From contig DHLW01000179.1 in NCBI GenBank assembly GCA_002405485.1, forward strand, positions 1-7,859: a stretch of DNA of 7,859 bases, in the 5' to 3' direction. Source of the DNA: Phycisphaerales bacterium UBA4658. Its GTDB lineage: Bacteria > Planctomycetota > Phycisphaerae > Phycisphaerales > UBA1924. Under the pieces are notes generated by a model. The model searched no databases, was not told the DNA's origin, and saw only the letters and a program-made list of their open reading frames with translations. The translations under genes and the position numbers were made by a program. Numbering within the stretch: the first letter of the stretch is position 1; every line of letters begins with the position of its first letter. Positions 6,812 to 7,859 of the stretch are shown one piece after another.

Positions 6812-7859
6812 TCAGCCCTGGCGCGCCTTGGTGACGATCGCGGTGGTGCTCTTGCCCTGGATCATCTCCAGCAGCACGACTCGCCCGCCGCACTCCTGCA
6901 CAAAGGACGCACCGGGCACCTGGTCGACGCGATACTCGGCGCCCTTGACGAGCACGTCCGGACGCAGCTCGCGGATCAGTCGCTCGGGTGTGTCGTCGTC
7001 GAACACGATCACCGCGTCGACGCACTCCAGCCCGCCGAGCAACTCGGCCCGATCCTGCTCGGCGTTGATCGGGCGGGTCGGGTCTTTCTTGCCCTTGAGC
7101 CTGCGGACGGAGTCGTCGGAGTTCACGGCGACGATCAGGAAGTCGCCCTCGTCCGCCGCCCGGCGCAGGAGCGACAGATGACCCGCGTGCAGCACATCGA
7201 AGCACCCGTTGGTGAACACGATCGACTGTCCGTCGTTGCGGTGGGCGGCCACCTCGACGAGCAGTTGCTCAAGGGTTCGGATCTTGCCGCTGAGGCCGGA
7301 CCCGGCGTGATCACCCTCCAGCCGCATCACTTCGCGGTGGATCTTCTCGATCGGCATGGGCACAACGCCGAAGACCTCCACCTCGAGGCCCGCCGCGGCG
7401 TTGGCGAATCGAACGGCGTCGGCCCAGGGAATGCCGTTGGCCCTTGCTCCGGCGAGAGCGGCAAGCACCATGTCCCCCGCGCCGGTGACGTCGTACACGT
7501 TCCTGGCGACCGTGGGCACGCTGCGATGCGGTTGCCCGCGCTCCAGAAGCAGCGCACCGTGGCGGTCCAGCGTGATCACCGCCGCCTCCAGTCGCAGACC
7601 CTCCAGCAACAGGCGGGCGATCTCCGCGAACTGGTCGGGCGCGGCGTCACCGGGGGTGGGAACACCCGTAGCCAGGGCCGCCTCGTGGCGATTGGGCGTG
7701 ACGGTCGCGCAGCCGCGATACTTGGAATAGTCCTCGATCGCCGCGGGATCGACGAGCACCGGCACGCCCCGCCCGCGCGCCGACGCGATGACGGCCTGGC
7801 AGACCCGCTCCGTGCACACACCCTTGTTGTAGTCCTCAATGCACACCACGTCGGCGCCG
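6812..7859 (-). CDS. hldE: Bifunctional heptose-7-phosphate kinase / heptose-1-phosphate adenylyltransferase, C-terminal part
   Basis: Two steps of ADP-heptose synthesis for the LPS inner core: phosphorylation of heptose 7-phosphate at C1, and later transfer of AMP to heptose 1-phosphate. About 348 codons are visible; the start lies beyond the right edge, and the in-frame GTG at 7849 is only an internal Val. Kinase (PfkB) half: VVCIEDYNKGVC, VLVDPAAIEDYSKYRG, VTPNRHEA, VITLDRHGALLL and the signature VYDVTGAGDMVLAAL with the catalytic Asp. Adenylyltransferase half: TNGCFDVLHAGHLSLLRRA (the HxGH nucleotide site), VAVNSDDSVRRLKG, RAELLGGLECVDAV, DVLVKGAEYRVDQVPGA and the terminal GKSTTAIV. E. 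coli HldE has 477 residues, so roughly 130-160 N-terminal residues are missing. Both active sites seen are intact, and the fused order matches E. coli HldE rather than split HldA/HldC. Confidence 0.95.
   Translation of the reverse strand, partial: GADVVCIEDYNKGVCTERVCQAVIASARGRGVPVLVDPAAIEDYSKYRGCATVTPNRHEAALATGVPTPGDAAPDQFAEIARLLLEGLRLEAAVITLDRHGALLLERGQPHRSVPTVARNVYDVTGAGDMVLAALAGARANGIPWADAVRFANAAAGLEVEVFGVVPMPIEKIHREVMRLEGDHAGSGLSGKIRTLEQLLVEVAAHRNDGQSIVFTNGCFDVLHAGHLSLLRRAADEGDFLIVAVNSDDSVRRLKGKKDPTRPINAEQDRAELLGGLECVDAVIVFDDDTPERLIRELRPDVLVKGAEYRVDQVPGASFVQECGGRVVLLEMIQGKSTTAIVTKARQG

Noticed and set aside
1..7859. A hidden defence, mobile or secondary-metabolite system.
   Set aside because: All eight genes fall in housekeeping or common accessory families. 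No transposase, integrase, direct-repeat array, toxin-antitoxin pair or nuclease is visible, and composition is even throughout.

Overview
The window is dense, high-GC bacterial chromosome with eight protein genes and almost no free space. Six genes are complete and one is cut at each end. No tRNA, rRNA, mobile element, CRISPR array or prophage signal is visible. A dedicated GlnRS together with an LPS-heptose enzyme (HldE), class I PurE plus PurK and a CNNM/CorC transporter fits a Gram-negative-type envelope. The GC-rich style, the scarcity of Shine-Dalgarno (SD) sites and the gene mix suggest Planctomycetota, perhaps Phycisphaerae. That placement is inference, not proof.

Layout: (1) 1-822, minus: the N-terminal 274 codons of glutaminyl-tRNA synthetase (glnS), running off the left edge. 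(2) 886-1128, minus: an 80-residue membrane protein resembling the CBU_0592 family. (3) 1214-1834, plus: a DUF1801 protein with a long basic disordered tail. (4) 1856-2854, plus: a ten-helix DMT/EamA transporter. (5) 2873-3445 and 3442-4584, plus: purE and purK, overlapping by 4 nt, which carry AIR to CAIR in purine synthesis. (6) 4602-5906, minus: a CNNM/CBS/CorC-HlyC transporter, convergent with purK. (7) 5954-6796, plus: a class I SAM methyltransferase of unknown substrate, divergent from the transporter across 47 nt. (8) 6812-7859, minus: the C-terminal 348 codons or so of hldE, the bifunctional ADP-heptose enzyme, running off the right edge.

Functionally this is mostly housekeeping: translation (glnS), purine synthesis (purEK), cation homeostasis (CNNM) and LPS core precursor synthesis (hldE), with small accessory genes between. 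I see no new multi-gene system. The most interesting signal is at the starts. Six of the seven visible start codons that are not inside an overlapping gene have a TANNNT hexamer (mostly TANNCT) whose 3' end lies 6-12 nt upstream, and no well-placed SD. The seventh such gene (CBU_0592-like) and the translationally coupled purK have a clean GGAGG instead. This suggests many leaderless or near-leaderless transcripts driven from a -10 element next to the start codon.
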